From positions 17,841,368-17,905,367 of the forward strand of contig ML664183.1 of the NCBI GenBank assembly GCA_007570785.1: a stretch of DNA of 64,000 nucleotides, given 5' to 3'. Each line of letters starts with the position of its first letter. Positions within the stretch are counted from its first letter, which is position 1. The stretch is from Antilocapra americana. Taxonomy: Eukaryota > Chordata > Mammalia > Artiodactyla > Antilocapridae. Positions 9,771 through 22,349 of this stretch are shown one piece after another. The position numbers and the translations under genes were made by a program. The notes beneath the pieces are model-generated. The model did no database searches. It worked only from the letters and a program-made list of their open reading frames with translations, and was not told where the DNA came from.

Positions 9771-11544
9771 CCCTTCCTACAGATGAGGCAATCACTGGGC
9801 AGCCGGCCCATCAGCCTGGGCAGCTTTACTACCCATCAGCGTGTCACCATACCACTTACTGCCTTTCCCCCACCTTTCCCTGAAAAGCCACAAATGTCTA
9901 GCTTTTTAAATTAAAAAACTAAAAGCAAACAAGCTCCAGCTCATCGGAGGGGAGAAAAAAAAAAAAAAAACTTTTAAAGTTTAGAGTTGAATAGCCAAAG
10001 TACTCTCATCTCCACTTTATGTTTAAAGCCTCTCTCTCATATTTGTAACCTCATTCAGGCTCCTTTTTTAAAATGACATTTTCATTCTATTCAATATATA
10101 TCTACTTATCATGACATCTGGAAAAGCCACGGTGTTCTGAACTTTAAATTGCAGATTCTTTACACAAAGCAAACAGCCCTTCCCTACCTCAAACAAAAGC
10201 AATAACATTTGTACCAACCACTTAGACAAAACTGAAAAAAAAATCTAAGAAAATTGTTTTGCCTCACATTCAAGTCTTAAATCATAACCTCTTGTTATAA
10301 CAAACTCACTGGGGAGGAAGAAAGAAATTTAGTGTTTCTACTGAACTCAATCCATTGTCCAAATAGAACATGTTTCCATTACTTACAACATCCTGAAAGG
10401 ATTCAATTGAATTTGATAGCAAAAATGTCTTAAAACTAGGCAGGTGAAAATTACTATTATTTATGCCCAATTGGTTTTTGTAAAGGTGTTTAATTATTTT
10501 TTTCTGAGCTGTCATTTAATACCCAGGCTCTCCAATTGACATTCATAACCATAATAAAACATGAGAGTGAATTTAGAAATGTACCCTGAGAGGGAGACAA
10601 AACTAAACCCTCTTCAAAACTGTATAAAAAAGCTGTATTAGACTGGAGTTAGAACAAAAACAAGGTTCAACATCTAAGTTGCAACTTAGATGCCTAGTTG
10701 GTATTGATGATACCTAACACCAAGTGGGATAGTATTGTAAAGAATATTCTTTGTTCAACAGAATCTGTTTTGCTAAGTTAGAAAGCTCTGGCTAGAAGGA
10801 AAAAAGGAACTGAAAACACTTGAATAAATTTTAGCATCATTCCAAGTCGGCTTTAGTATGGGAAGCATTAGAATTTATTGGTTGTGCGGCTGAAACTTTT
10901 CTTGCAATTGACTGCATTGTATTCCATACTAAGGAAACAAATAATAATAATAGCTAAAACGATTGAGTTGCACTATTCTCCATCCAGTTTCGATGTGAGT
11001 TGCTCTTAAAGAAAATAAACGGAAGTGTCAATTGAAGGTGGGAGATCAGCAGTTTGGGTGAGGGGGCCCAACTGCCTGAGATGATTGTAGAGCCTAACAG
11101 GAAGAAAAAAGAGTCCTCTTGTTTCCTGGCTAGGACTCAATCAATGGAAAACCATGAACTCTATGTTTACAATAGCCCTCCCAACTTTTTTCTCTATAAA
11201 AAATTGTTCTCCTTTCTTTGCTGTGCAGGGATTTGCATGTGGACTGTCATGGTTGCAAACTCTCAAATTGCATTTCTCTGCTGATCCCAAGTGAGCCCAT
11301 ATTTGCTGGAGAAATATCTGACAGCCTATTTTGTATTTTTGTTTGTTTATGTTTTCTCGCAGTCTGTTTCAGGTCAACAATTGTTACTTTGCAATTTTCC
11401 TGGTATGGAGACTATTTCAAAATCTTTTTTTTTTTTTTTAATTGGATCTACAGGGGCTCATGTTTTCATGATCACAACACATCCTTGAGAATCTTTGTAA
11501 TATTCTAGTGATTTAAGCCTAAGTAAACTGCAGATCTTATCAAA
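9771..11544. other. Unannotated unique sequence
   Basis: No gene recognised. It contains an A-run near 9955-9970 and a T-run near 11427-11438. Overlapping open frames at 11054-11508 are rich in Phe/Cys/Leu from T-rich DNA and have no family signature. Confidence 0.35.
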
Positions 11545-11640
11545 AGAACAAGTTCATGGCTGGAATAAACCATAGAGATCATTTAATTCAACCTTTTCAT
11601 TTTACAGAGGAGAAAAAGATAAATTGGAACTGTGACTGTT
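11545..11640. repeat. Possible ancient MIR/L2-type fragment
   Basis: 'agagatcatttaattcaacc' followed by 'ttttacagaggagaaaaaga' is a phrase common in old mammalian repeats. Too short to assign. Confidence 0.35.
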
Positions 11641-11814
11641 AAGACGATGTGGTTGCTATGAAGGGAGGGAGAAGGCAGAGACAGAGCTGTGTGTGGACCC
11701 TGGGGCCTCTGGCGCTCGCAACGAAGACCATGATACTTAACCTGACCTCCTGAGCTCAGCCCTCACTGCCTCTCATTCGTGGTTTCTCTGACTCTCTCAC
11801 TTTTGTTTGTGCAA

Positions 11815-11975
11815 TTAATATCCATCATTCTCCTCACCTACTCACCTTCCCCTCTACTCTGAAGACTGAAGCTCTAAAAATCATGGCCTGTGAATATTTT
11901 TTTCATCTCCATTCTACCTGTGGCATAGTGCCTGGTACAGAGAATATACTCAACCTGTGTCGAATGAATGACTGC
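11815..11975 (+). mobile_element. L2 LINE 3' end
   Basis: The order 'cctcacctactcaccttccc', then 'catagtgcctggtacagaga', then 'atactcaacc' and a short tgaatgaatga tail is characteristic of the sense-strand L2 3' end with its (TGAA)n terminus. Confidence 0.65.
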
Positions 11976-13239
11976 TGTGGATGGCTGTATTATTTTCATT
12001 GAGGCAGTTCTGGAAAGGCTGGTGTTTCTAGATTAAGCTGTAGTTACTGAGACAATGCAGGAAGAAGACTCAGAAAGAGCTCTGTACTGATTTTTGCTTG
12101 GAAAACAAACTATCTATTTCTTGGTTCAACCCAAGTCCCCGCTGACTGCCAGTTTGGACCCTGTGACATCTGGTTTCATCACAAGTTGGATCATCCTCCA
12201 ATGCTTTGGCAAGGACACATATAACTCTAACCAATGTAGGAACTGAAGGCCAATTCAATAGACTAGGAAGCTGGAAAAAAGCATGTCAACACTCCTGGTC
12301 AAGCAATTCATTTTATAGAAGAGGAAGTAAGCCTTCCTTGATCGCTCTGGTGGGTGGGGAGGGAGTCATGAAAACTAATATTCTCCTTACTCTTTTAAGT
12401 TCTTGGCTGAGACTTCTCTGTGATAAAAGGCAGATTAACAGGAGAAAAACAGAAATTGAATAACATATATACCACCTTTATACATGAAAAATACCCAGGA
12501 AAACTGAGTAACCCCCAAAATAAATCAAGCCACCACCTTAAATACCATCTTCAGCTAAAGATAAAAGATGTCGAGAGGAAGGGGGGCGACCAGTTATGGG
12601 AAGTTACCAGGAAAGGCGCAGTAAAGAAGGGTATATCATTATGCAGATCTGTCTGTACCTTCTCCATTGATAAAAGTTACCAGAGATCTGGTCTTCTTGG
12701 TGCAGAGAGGGAGACATACTATAAATGGAGATTTCCCTTATAAAGGTCTCTTACTCTATTCATTTTCAAAGCTATGTCTGCCATTTCTTAAAAATACCCA
12801 GCTCAAAATGATCCTTATGCCAGAGAGACATATTTTGGGATTGTATATTCTGGCCCCATGTAACTCAATACATTAAAGAATTCAGAAAACTGGAGTGAAT
12901 ATTTCATTTTCAGAAAACTATAAACATAAGGGCATTCCCATGTTCTCCAGATGCATCTAGTTCTGCCTCAGTCTGAGGGACATAGTTTGATGTAGTTCTT
13001 CTGTTTACCCAGTTTTTACCATCTTCTGTTCCAAAGACTGTGAAGGAACCTGGTTGTCTATGTAGCTGTCACAGTGTTAGGGATTTTCTTTAGGGAATCC
13101 TGTGAATCTTGGATAACTCCACCATCTCATCATGTTCTGGGATTTTTCCATGCCCATTGCTCACTATGGATGCTGAAACTCTGACGTCCATGATTACCCC
13201 ACTTGCTGAAGAGCTTCTGATATTTCATATATTATTGTT
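11976..13239. other. Unique sequence, possibly holding an unresolved old repeat
   Basis: No gene recognised. About 12400-12760 has the feel of an old LTR-type interspersed repeat ('gagtaacccccaaaataaat', 'gcagagagggagacatacta'), but I cannot name a family. The open frames at 12206-12743 have no recognisable protein signature. Confidence 0.3.
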
Positions 13240-13695
13240 TCTTCCTTCTTTCATTTGACGTTATGCTTATTTGCAAAACTTATTTTTAAAAATTTTGATA
13301 TAACGTTTTAAATGGCTACATACTATTCTGTTAAAAAATGGTTCTTAGCCAGTCTTCTGTGCATGCATGCTAAATCGCTTCGGTCATGTCCAACTCTTTG
13401 GGACCCTATGGACTGTAGTCCTCCAGGCTCCTCTGTCCATGGGATTCCCCAGGCAAGAATGCTGGAATGGGTTGCTATGACCTCCTCCAGGGCATCTTCC
13501 TGACCCAGGGGTTGAACCCATATCTCTTATGTCTCCTGCATTGGCAGGTGGGTTCTTTACCACTAATGCCACTCAGGAAACCCAACCAATCTTCTGCTTT
13601 TGGTCATTTAGGTTGTTTCCAATTTGTCATTATTATCAACTGCTGAGAAATTGTTCTTGTATTTTTTAAGATACACTCCCAGAAATAAAATAATA
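13240..13695 (-). mobile_element. Old L1 (L1M type) fragment, minus, split by a SINE
   Basis: Sequences before and after the SINE belong to one reversed L1M segment: 'aaatggctacatactattct' on the left, and 'tcatttaggttgtttccaat' with 'actgctgagaaattg' on the right. Confidence 0.65.
13360..13585 (-). mobile_element. Bov-tA SINE (minus) inside L1M
   Basis: A full-length reversed Bov-tA from 'gcatgcatgctaaatcgctt' to the head end 'gccactcaggaaaccca'. It is flanked by ccagtcttctg (13349-13359) and ccaatcttctg (13586-13596), an 11-bp target-site duplication with one mismatch. Confidence 0.93.
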
Positions 13696-13699
13696 AAAC

Positions 13700-13967
13700 C
13701 TCCTGGACCACACAGTCCATAGAACTCCAGGCCAGAATACTGGAGTGGTTAGCAGTTCTCTTCTCCAGTTGGATCTTCCCAACACAGGGACCAAACCCAG
13801 GTCTCCCGCATCATGGGCAGAGTCTTTACCAGCTGAGCCACCAGGGAAGCCCAAGAATACTGGAGTGGGTAGCCTATTCCTTCTCCAGTGGATCTTCCTA
13901 ACCCAGGAATGAAACCCGGGTCTTCTGCATTGCAGGCAGCTTGGTTACCAGCTGAGCTGCCAGGGAA
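13700..13967 (-). mobile_element. Bov-tA SINE (minus), two-headed
   Basis: Reversed body and head (to 'gagccaccagggaagccc' near 13852), then a partial second body and second head (to 'gagctgccagggaa' near 13967). This is the same dimeric class as at 4.6 and 5.7 kb. Confidence 0.9.
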
Positions 13968-13975
13968 ACAGTATT

Positions 13976-15555
13976 AAAATATAGAAAGAAAAGAAACCAC
14001 AGGCTCCAGGTAGAGTCACTGGCCCCCAGGACAGTAAACTATGACTGAATTGCAGTTTCAACCTGTCTGAAGTGCAATTTTAAGCCATCAGTCTGGAATT
14101 TCCTGGCCAATTAATAAAGTAATCTGTGAAACCCTTGCTGTCTGTCTCCCAAATAAAGGTGACCTTGACTGAATCAATCCCTTTTTTTCTTTTACTAATA
14201 ACTATCTTTTCCTATTCAGCTTCTGCCTGTAAAAGCCACCCATATTGAACAGGTGCTCCTTGGAACACCTTTCTTTTTACTAGATGAGATGATGCCCAAT
14301 TCATGAGTCATACAGTAAAACCAACTAGACTTTCAAATTTATTCAGTTGAATATTGTTTTTTAAAGCAGGAAAAATTTGAAGAACTTGGTATGTGGTTTC
14401 AAACTGGTAATATCTTATTTAGTTAAGAAAATCACATTAGTCTCTAAGTTCCCTGTTAGCAGAGATTTTATCTTTTCAGATGTTTGTTTCATAACACCTA
14501 TTATAATTTCTTAACACTTAAAACAGCCTTGTATATAGGTACTGAGCACATGCTTTTGCCTGACTGGCATATGGGTCTACTTAGAGTTGGAATAGGTTAT
14601 TCCCAAATGAACCATAGACAAGCTGCCAGTGAAAAATCAACTTCTTTGAATACTAGCTTGTATCAATGACACAGAAGGAAATAAATCTGCTATTTGCATT
14701 TTTTTAATTTGTCTTCTATACTTAGAGCAAAAAAGCAAATAAACTCTGGATATATCTTCAAATAGAATCTTTGGTTTTGTAACCTTTTAAGCAAACTAGT
14801 TGGTTCTCAATTTCTGTAGGTGATGGTGTGATGAGGCTAATGGTAAGTGTGTGGGGGAGGTAGGGAGTGATAAGGATAAGAGCAGGGATTCACTCTTCCC
14901 CTTCACCGGTTTAGACAGTTAGTTGTCTCGGCTCTTGAATATTGCTTTGTGATTTCTTCAATTACAACTGAATTAAAATGACACAGCTGCAAGTGTGCAA
15001 TTTAAACTTTGACCTAAATTCTACACTCACAACCAATCTGTGTCCTTTTTAAAAGATGTACTTGTTTTCCTCAAATTCGCTATAGAACTGTGAATTGGAA
15101 TTGCCATATTTTCCTAAGACATCACAAGTTCTTAACACTAGATGGCATAGGAGAGTTATTATGTAATACCATTCGTGGAAAGGGAAAGTCTTCTCCAAAT
15201 CGGAAATGTTCAGCTTTGAGAAAACCAGATACCTGAGGTAGCAGGCTGTAGCTCAGATACAGAAACAAATGTGACGTGTCTCTATGGCCTTCAGTGCTTT
15301 TAACCAGTGTGCACTGTGGTCCCTTTCCAACTGTTATTAAATAATGCTGTTTAAAAGTATAAGTGATAAAGAAAGGGTTACAGTCTTGTTAGCTAAATTC
15401 CTGGTGAATCTTGAGATACTGAGACCTTTAAATGCTGACATCAGTGTTTATAGAGGATAGATCCTATACATGGAAATGGTATTTTATAATATGCATCTTA
15501 CGTCTTTCGTGTCATTAAATATACATCAACACAAAGAAAAGGTATGGTTACAGAG
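13976..15555. other. Unannotated unique sequence
   Basis: About 1.6 kb without recognised repeats or exons. This is one of the longer repeat-poor blocks here. Confidence 0.35.
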
Positions 15556-15905
15556 TTTTCCACAGAGATGAGCCGTATTTATTCATTTAACCAATCTATT
15601 CTAACTTTAAATTGTTTTTAAATTTTTTTACTGGTATAAACAATGCTGAAAGTAGGATCTTTAGTATCAAAAAAATTTTGTTTTGCATTTTTCCAATTAT
15701 TTTCTCAGATTAAATGTCTAGGTTAAATGGTGTATATCTTTAAAATCTCGACATACATATTGTTAGATTGCCTACCAGAATTATTGAACAAATTATCTCT
15801 GCTACTGCCAAGAGCTTTTGAAAGGGCTATTTTCCCAACCTTTATACCAGTTGTGGATTTTCTGATTTTTTAAAGCATTTTCCAGGATAATAGGTAAAAA
15901 TTATA
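15556..15905 (-). mobile_element. Old L1 (L1M type) fragment, minus
   Basis: The reversed L1M 3' region is recognisable from 'tttattcatttaaccaatct', 'ggtataaacaatgctgaaag' and the 'attgcctaccagaattatt' segment. Diverged. Confidence 0.65.
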
Positions 15906-16068
15906 CCCCGTTATTTTATTTTGCAGAATGAAAAATTTACTCTTGAAAATATGTTTATTTTCATTTATTGACATTTATATTTCTTCTTTTTTGAATCACA
16001 TGCTTGTATGATCATCTGATTACTCCTTTGGGACCTTGCCTTTTTTAATAGTTTAAGACAACTTAAAA

Positions 16069-17165
16069 TTTTTTTAATTCAATATTAGAATATACTTCAT
16101 TAACAATATTGTGTTAGTTTCATATGTATAGCAAAGTGTATATATGTATATATACATGCACATTTATCTGTTCCTTTCCAAATTCTTTTCCCATTCTGGA
16201 TATTGCAGAGTATTGAGTAGAATTCCTCGTCTATCAGGTAGGTCCGTGTTGGTTATCTGTTTTAAATATAGTAGCATGTACATGTCAATCCCAAACTCCC
16301 AATCTATCCTTCCTCTTCACTCTTTCCCCCTGGAAACCATACATTCATTCTCTAAGTCAGTGCATCTGTTTCTATTTTATAAATAAGTACATGTGTCTAT
16401 TTGTTTTTAGATTGCACATAGAAGTGCTATCATATAACATTTGTCTTTCTCTGTCTGACCTACTTTTCATTTAGTATGATAATCTCCAGGTCTGACCATG
16501 TTGCTGCAAATGTCATTATTTCACTCTTTTTAATGGCTGAGTAATATTCCATTGTATATATGTACTGCTAAGCTGCTAAGTTGCTTCAAGGGTGTCTGAC
16601 TCTGTGCGACCCCATAGATGGCAGCCCACCAGGCTCCCCCGTCCCTGGGATTCTCTAGGCAAGAACACTGGAGTGGGTTGCCATTTCTTTCTCCAATGCA
16701 TGAAAGTGAAAAGTGAAAGTGAAGTCGCTCAGTCGTGTCTGACTCTTAGCGACCCCATGGACTGCAGCCTGCCAGGCTTCTCTGTCCATGGGATTTTCCA
16801 GGCAAGAGTACTGGAGTGGGGTGCCATTATATCTTCTTTATTCTTTCACCTGTCAATGGACATTTAGGTTACTTCCAGGTCTTGGCTATTGTAAACAGCA
16901 CTGCATTGAACACTGGGATGCATTGTATCCTTTTGAACCACGGTTTTCTCTGGATATATGCCCAGGGATGGGATTGCTGGATCATGTGGTAGCTATATTT
17001 TTAGTTTCTTAAGGAACCTCCATACTGTTCTCCATAGTGGCTGTTCCACTGTACATTTCCACCAACAGTATTGTAGAGTTCCCTTTTCTCCACCCCTCCT
17101 CCAGGATTTATTGTTTGCAGATTTTTTGATAATGGTCATTCTGACTGGTGTGAGGAAATATAGTC
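16069..17165 (-). mobile_element. Artiodactyl L1 3' region, minus, split by BOV-A2
   Basis: Reversed L1 3'UTR and ORF2 end. It starts with a T-run (tail), then 'acaatattgtgttagtttca', 'tttgtctttctctgtctgac', 'tggctgagtaatattccatt', SINE, 'ggatatatgcccagggatgg', 'ttaaggaacctccatactgt' and 'ggtcattctgactggtgtga'. The match stops at about 17162. Small open frames in this stretch are shadows of the reversed ORF2. Confidence 0.92.
16565..16828 (-). mobile_element. BOV-A2 SINE (minus)
   Basis: Two Bov-A units are joined by the linker 'gcatgaaagtgaaaagtgaa', with no tRNA head, which is the BOV-A2 structure. The first unit has the diagnostic 'ctctgtgcgaccccatagat' and the second 'gactcttagcgaccccatgg'. 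It interrupts the reversed L1 just after 'ccattgtatatatgtac'. Confidence 0.95.
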
Positions 17166-17479
17166 TAGCTTTATACCTACATCTTCTAGTTAAAGGTTTG
17201 TGCTGTTGGTAGTGTTAGAGGTTTCTGATGTAGTAACATGTGCATATTTACATTGTTGTTTGTAGCCCATATATTAAACTTTGACTAACTGAAAAAAAAC
17301 ATGTTCCTAGCTAATATGAATATTTGAGTCTGGAGGGGAAACATAAAAAGATAATAATCACATTTTCAACATATCCTTTTGAAGGACGGAAATATGGGCC
17401 TATGAGAGTGTATAGCAGAGGATCCTGACATAGATGAGGATCAGGAAAAGTCAAGTTTTGAAGATTGGGTAGGAATCAT
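17166..17479. other. Unannotated unique sequence
   Basis: Nothing recognised. Confidence 0.35.
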
Positions 17480-18410
17480 CCAGATGACCAGGCATTATAG
17501 AGTCTTCTGTTTAAAGGATCAGCTCATTGAAAGAACTTGTCCCAGGGAAGAATCTTGGCATACTCAAGGGTCAGAAATGAGGCCAATGCAGCTAGAACAA
17601 AGTAGCTTTATAAAATGAAGGTGGTAAGGTAGACAGGGCCTAGACCAGATATGCAGGATCACATTCAAATGTTGTTCTCAATTCCAGGAGCAATAGAAAA
17701 TCACTAGAAGTTTTAGATAGGAAGATGACATGATAAGAGTAGCTTTTTGTAAAGTTCTCTGCAACTGGAGTGTCAAGGGTGAATTGAAACAGGGTTAGTG
17801 TACATGATGGGGACCAATGTGAGGGTTCCTCCACTGGTCCAGGAGATTGATGATGGCAGCATGAACTAGAGTGGTGGCTTTGAAGAGCTTGAAAGGGAAT
17901 GATTTCAAGACATGTTGAGGAAGTGAAAGTAACAGAACGAGGAATAGATTGAAAGTGGATTGGAGGCAGCAGAATATGCCAAACATGACTCTTAAGCTTA
18001 TGACTTTTGCAACAGAATGGATAGTGAGGTACACTTGAAGAAAGGGTATACTGGAAGACTTGTGGATTTGAAGCAGAAGAACCTAAGTCAAGAACAAGTT
18101 GAAACTGACAAGCCTTTCAGACATCAAAGTGGAAATATAAACCTAACAATGAGACTTCTGATCTGGAGTTCAAAGCAGAGATCTAGGAAAAAGATAAACA
18201 TTTTAAAGTTGTTGCACATGTGTGTGAACTGAAGTCATGGGCATGGTGGAGATTATATAAGGAGAAAGATAGTGGGGAAAAATGAAAAAGCTCTAAGGCT
18301 AGGCCTCAAAGAAATCCAACATTTATTGCCTAATTAGAGAGCATAATCTTGAAAAAGGAGCTGAGGATATCTAGAGAGGTAGCAAGACATCTAGGAGAGT
18401 GTCATGTTCC
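17480..18410 (+). mobile_element. Ancient interspersed repeat, LINE type, family unresolved
   Basis: A diverged copy of a widely dispersed mammalian repeat. Successive landmarks fit in order: 'gatgacatgataagagtagc', 'ctccactggtccaggagatt', 'gatggcagcatgaactagag', 'tctggagttcaaagcagaga' and 'gagaggtagcaagacatcta'. I recognise the pattern but cannot fix its family name from memory. Open frames in the stretch (17640-18232) have no known product. Confidence 0.5.
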
Positions 18411-18701
18411 AGCACCATGGGCAACCACATTCTACTTGCTGTGATTTCTGTACCATGGTCATGGCTAATAGGAGCAGGATAAGTTTTTAACCTAAAGACA
18501 ACTGGTCTGCACACTAGCCAGAAACACATTATTTTCCTGACACAAACACCCTTCCATGTAGGAGCTCTCTATTGGATGGTGGGCTAATAAACAAAACAGG
18601 TTCTCTGCATTGAAAATGCTGGGTGCCAGACCCACAGAAGGAAATGAGTACTTAGAAGAAAGGGCAGAAGATGATGACTTAGAAAGGAGCCAAAGCAGAG
18701 G

Positions 18702-18887
18702 GTTCAGTTCAGTAGCTAGGTCGTGTCCAACTCTTTGCGACCCCATGGACTTCACCACGCCAGGCTTCCCTGTCCTTTAGCATCTCTCAGAGCTTGTTCA
18801 AACTCATGTCCATCAAGTTGGTGATGCCATCCAACCATCTCATCCTCTGTCATCCCCTTCTCCTTCTGCCTTCAATCTTTCTCAGCA
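18702..18887 (-). mobile_element. BovB LINE 3' end, minus
   Basis: A reversed BovB terminus beginning 'gttcagttcagtagctaggt', so the sense tail is (GAACT)n-like. It runs through 'cttgttcaaactcatgtcca' and 'ccttctgccttcaatctttc'. Heavily 5'-truncated. Confidence 0.93.
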
Positions 18888-20214
18888 AAGTAGAGGGTAA
18901 TTGAGTCTGAGTCATAGCAGAGTGGGAAGGAAGGAGCTCCTGCTGCCCAGGTAGAGGAGACGACCCAGTGTCTAGAGTTATGTTGGATTCTAAACCACCT
19001 TTCAATTGCTGAATTCCATTTCCTTCTAGGCAAAGCCAATCTTTATGACTATAATTTTTTTAAGCTCAGGCATGTGATCAGTCTCATCATTCTTATTTCC
19101 ACATGTTTCTTATGAAAAAATAAAAGTAATTCTGTTCTTTGAAGCTTAAATTGCCCATGCTGTCACTTTCTGCAGGACCTTTTTATTATCTCATTCTTGT
19201 TTTCACACAAATTTCATCCCTTAAGTCTTTACCATATGTATTCTGATCATATCCATATGTATTCTATGGATTCTTTTATGTACAAACTGCAATAGAACTC
19301 ATAAACCATGACCCATTAGTCCAGTTTGGATTAGTTTCGCATTTAGAGAAACATGGTCCCAATAGTAATTTTTTTCATAGTCTCTTTAATGAGACACAAG
19401 CACTTTGTCTAGACCCATAATCTTCTTTTCTAACACCTGCAACACTTCATAGAAGGTTCCACTCTTGTACCTTAGCCAACAGTAGCAGCGCCAAGAAGTG
19501 GCTAGAGAGTAAACTTTAGCCAGGATAAGCGAATATCCAGTTTTACACCTGTTGACTCATCATAGTCATTAATACTAGCCCTTAGCACTCTCAAAAGCAC
19601 TTCCGTTTAAACAGAATTAAATGGATGAAGCCTGGGCACCTCAGAGATCATGACTTTCATCTTATTCATTTTTTCCATTCTGGAACAACTGGGTCAATGG
19701 ATCAATAATGGGCTTTCAATTGATCAGTTCATAACAATATGTGACATAAGCCTGTTAACCTGGTTAAGAAGCATCAATTCAAGAAATAGATGTCATAATT
19801 AGAAAAGTACGTCACTAGTAACAAATTGCATGTTTTTATTTTCTTCCTTTGAGTCTTCAAAAACCCAGATGAATTGGGTAGAAATACTTCTCCTTTTTAT
19901 AAAGTATTAAAAACCACTTTAAGTGCCTATCATGACAGGGTTTACTCATCACCAAGATTTAGTCTCCTTAAAATAGTTATAACCTAAAGTCATCCATTTC
20001 GTTTTGTGTGTGTTTTTTCAAAATATTCTTTTATATCAAAAATGAAAGTGATTTATAGGTCTCTGGAATGCTATGTACATTGTTTAAAAAATATTCATTA
20101 TTTTCTTCCTTTCTTGCTGTTGCAGTAACTCATTAACCATCTGGCACCATCTTTTAGGTGTGGATTCTCACTCAGTATAGTAACTGATACACCTTCCATT
20201 TTCTTTGTTGTAAA
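18888..20214. other. Unannotated unique sequence
   Basis: About 1.3 kb with no recognised repeat or exon. A minor local repeat, 'ccatatgtattct', occurs twice at about 19230-19264. Confidence 0.35.
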
Positions 20215-20365
20215 GATTCAGAGTGTTGGATTCTGATCTCAAACCTCATGAGTTTGAGTCCCACCACTTTCACTAATAACTCTGTGACTTTGGAAGCTTA
20301 TTCAATGTCTTTAAGCATTAGTTATTTCCTCTGTATAATGAGAAAATAAGTTTGTCCTGTGTGAT
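20215..20365 (+). mobile_element. MIR SINE (plus)
   Basis: Sense MIR order is visible: 'gattctgatctcaaac', 'gagtttgagtcccaccactt', 'aactctgtgactttgg' and 'cctctgtataatgagaaaat'. Confidence 0.72.
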
Positions 20366-21292
20366 TCAGTGATAAATTGCATGTCAATCACACTCTCTAG
20401 AGTAACAACTCGACAAATCTCAGGAATTCTTACTGTGATTGTATATAGAACAACAACTGATAACCAAATGTGAGACTGTATATGATCCCAAGCACTTCTG
20501 AGGATGATTCTTTCATCCTTTAATGTAAAATGAATCAGATTTAAAAAATTTTAGGTGCCCATAGTGGAAAAGAACAGCAAATGTCTTATCCTATTAATGA
20601 CATAAAATTCAGACTCAAAGTCAGAATGTAAAGTTTTGAATTCCAGGTTAAAACAATGAGTTCTTTCAGATATTCAACTTTCTGGACTTGAGCAGTTTGT
20701 GGAGTTGGCCCATTATAGGCAGATGGTTTTATTGTCAGATTGCTGTGATTAAGTAATAAAGGAAGTCTTATTATAAAATATCAGTCTTAACTTGACAGTT
20801 AGTCAGTCCTTAGAGACTGTAGTTGTCATAAAACATCTGAATGGAAAAGTTGTATCAGAGGAAAACATGAGCAACTTTCTCATTAAAGTTGACTCCATCC
20901 TCTGTCTGCCTCCCTAAATTGCTTTGTTATAGAGCAGTGGCTCAAAGGACCTGGCATTAACTGCTGTCATTTCTTGTTTCTTCACTAGTAGAAGAAAAAA
21001 AAATGCCAAAAAGACAAGCCTATGGCCATGGAAAACCCATAAAAAAATAGCTGAAATTTAACATAATAATCATTCTTCTCTTGAAACTCTTTGAAATAAC
21101 TTATTTGTTCTATTTCAATTAAAAACAGTTCTCTACATTACACATCCAAAGCATTTAAAATATGAGTCATTGATTTCAAATGAAGATTTAGAACTTTTTT
21201 TTGTCCTTACATATTTTTACTCTGATTATGGCAAAATTGATATACTTATTGTCATAGATGATGCCATTTGGAATGGTCCACAAAGAATAAGA
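20366..21292. other. Unannotated unique sequence
   Basis: Nothing recognised in about 0.9 kb. Confidence 0.35.
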
Positions 21293-21497
21293 TCTTCCCT
21301 GATAACTCAGTTGGTGAAGAATCTGCCTGCAGTGCAGGAGACCCAGGTTTGATCCCTGGGTTGGGAAGATCCCCTGAAGAAGGAAATGGCAAATCACTTC
21401 AGTATTATTGCCTGGAAAATCCCATGGACAGAGGAGCCTGGTGGGCTATAGTCCATGGGGTCGCAAAGGGTTGAACATGACTTAGTGACTAAACCAC
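21293..21497 (+). mobile_element. Bov-tA SINE (plus)
   Basis: The tRNA-like head ('cttccctgataactcagttg' through the B-box 'ggtttgatccctgggttggg') is followed by the Bov-A body ending 'ttgaacatgacttagtgac'. No clear duplication was found. Confidence 0.93.
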
Positions 21498-21912
21498 CCA
21501 CCACCCACAGTGAATATAGGGTGCCTTGTAAAGTTTGCATGTGATTGATTTGTATAATTGGCATGATTTAATTGCACTGTTTTTTCATAGAGGCTTTGGT
21601 GGGAGAACTTCTGTGTACAGCAGGTTATCTGTTTCTCAGCTACAGTTGGCTGGGAATTCAGGAAAGGGCATGGGGTTAGTGAGGAGGAAGGGATGGACTT
21701 ATCCTTAGGCATGTGGAGACATGAAAACTAATGCTTTTATTCCTACCTTGTGGTCAGATTCTCGATCTAAGGACCTATATCCAATTTCTCACTTTGTCTG
21801 TGTGCTGTGGAAGGGGTAGGTAGGTAGATTCACGTGAAAAAAACAAAGTCAGGCTGGCATTGATAAAAGTAGGGGCTGACTCTTACTTCAATAGGTTCAC
21901 CAGAAATCTCCA
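21498..21912. other. Unannotated unique sequence
   Basis: Nothing recognised. Confidence 0.35.
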
Positions 21913-22050
21913 TGGTGAAGAGTGTAAGCTTTGGAGTCAGACCTGAATTTGAAGCCCAAATTACCTTACAAACTAGATATATGACATTAAGCAAACCATG
22001 TAACCCAAGGTCATAAAACTAGTAAGAATTAGAATTAAGATGAAATTCCA
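21913..22050 (+). mobile_element. MIR SINE (plus)
   Basis: 'agctttggagtcagacctga' followed by 'actagatatatgacattaag' is the MIR head-to-core order. The last 40 bases may belong to a second, reversed MIR piece. Confidence 0.62.
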
Positions 22051-22349
22051 CATTGAATTATGCATTTATAAGAATGAAGAATTGAATTAAATACTTGTAT
22101 ATGTCTACCATAGGCAGATAAGACACCATACATAATTTAAGGCATGTCTGAAACACACAGAAAAAAATCTTGGAACCTACATTTTCTATTTTCATTATTT
22201 GTAAAATTAAGATATCAAATATCTTAGTGATAACCACACTTTGTGCGTAGTATGTGTTTGTATCTCTATATGTGCTGTAGCTTGTTCAACACTTTTCTCC
22301 TTTTTATTAGTTCTCATTAACTCTTTGACCCACTATAATTTGGCTTCTT

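Noticed and set aside
11054..11508. Overlapping hydrophobic open frames
   Set aside because: T-rich DNA gives Phe/Leu-rich translations in several frames. No membrane-protein family is recognisable.
12206..12743. Two overlapping frames of about 100 codons
   Set aside because: No domain and no coding bias visible. The region may be an old repeat.
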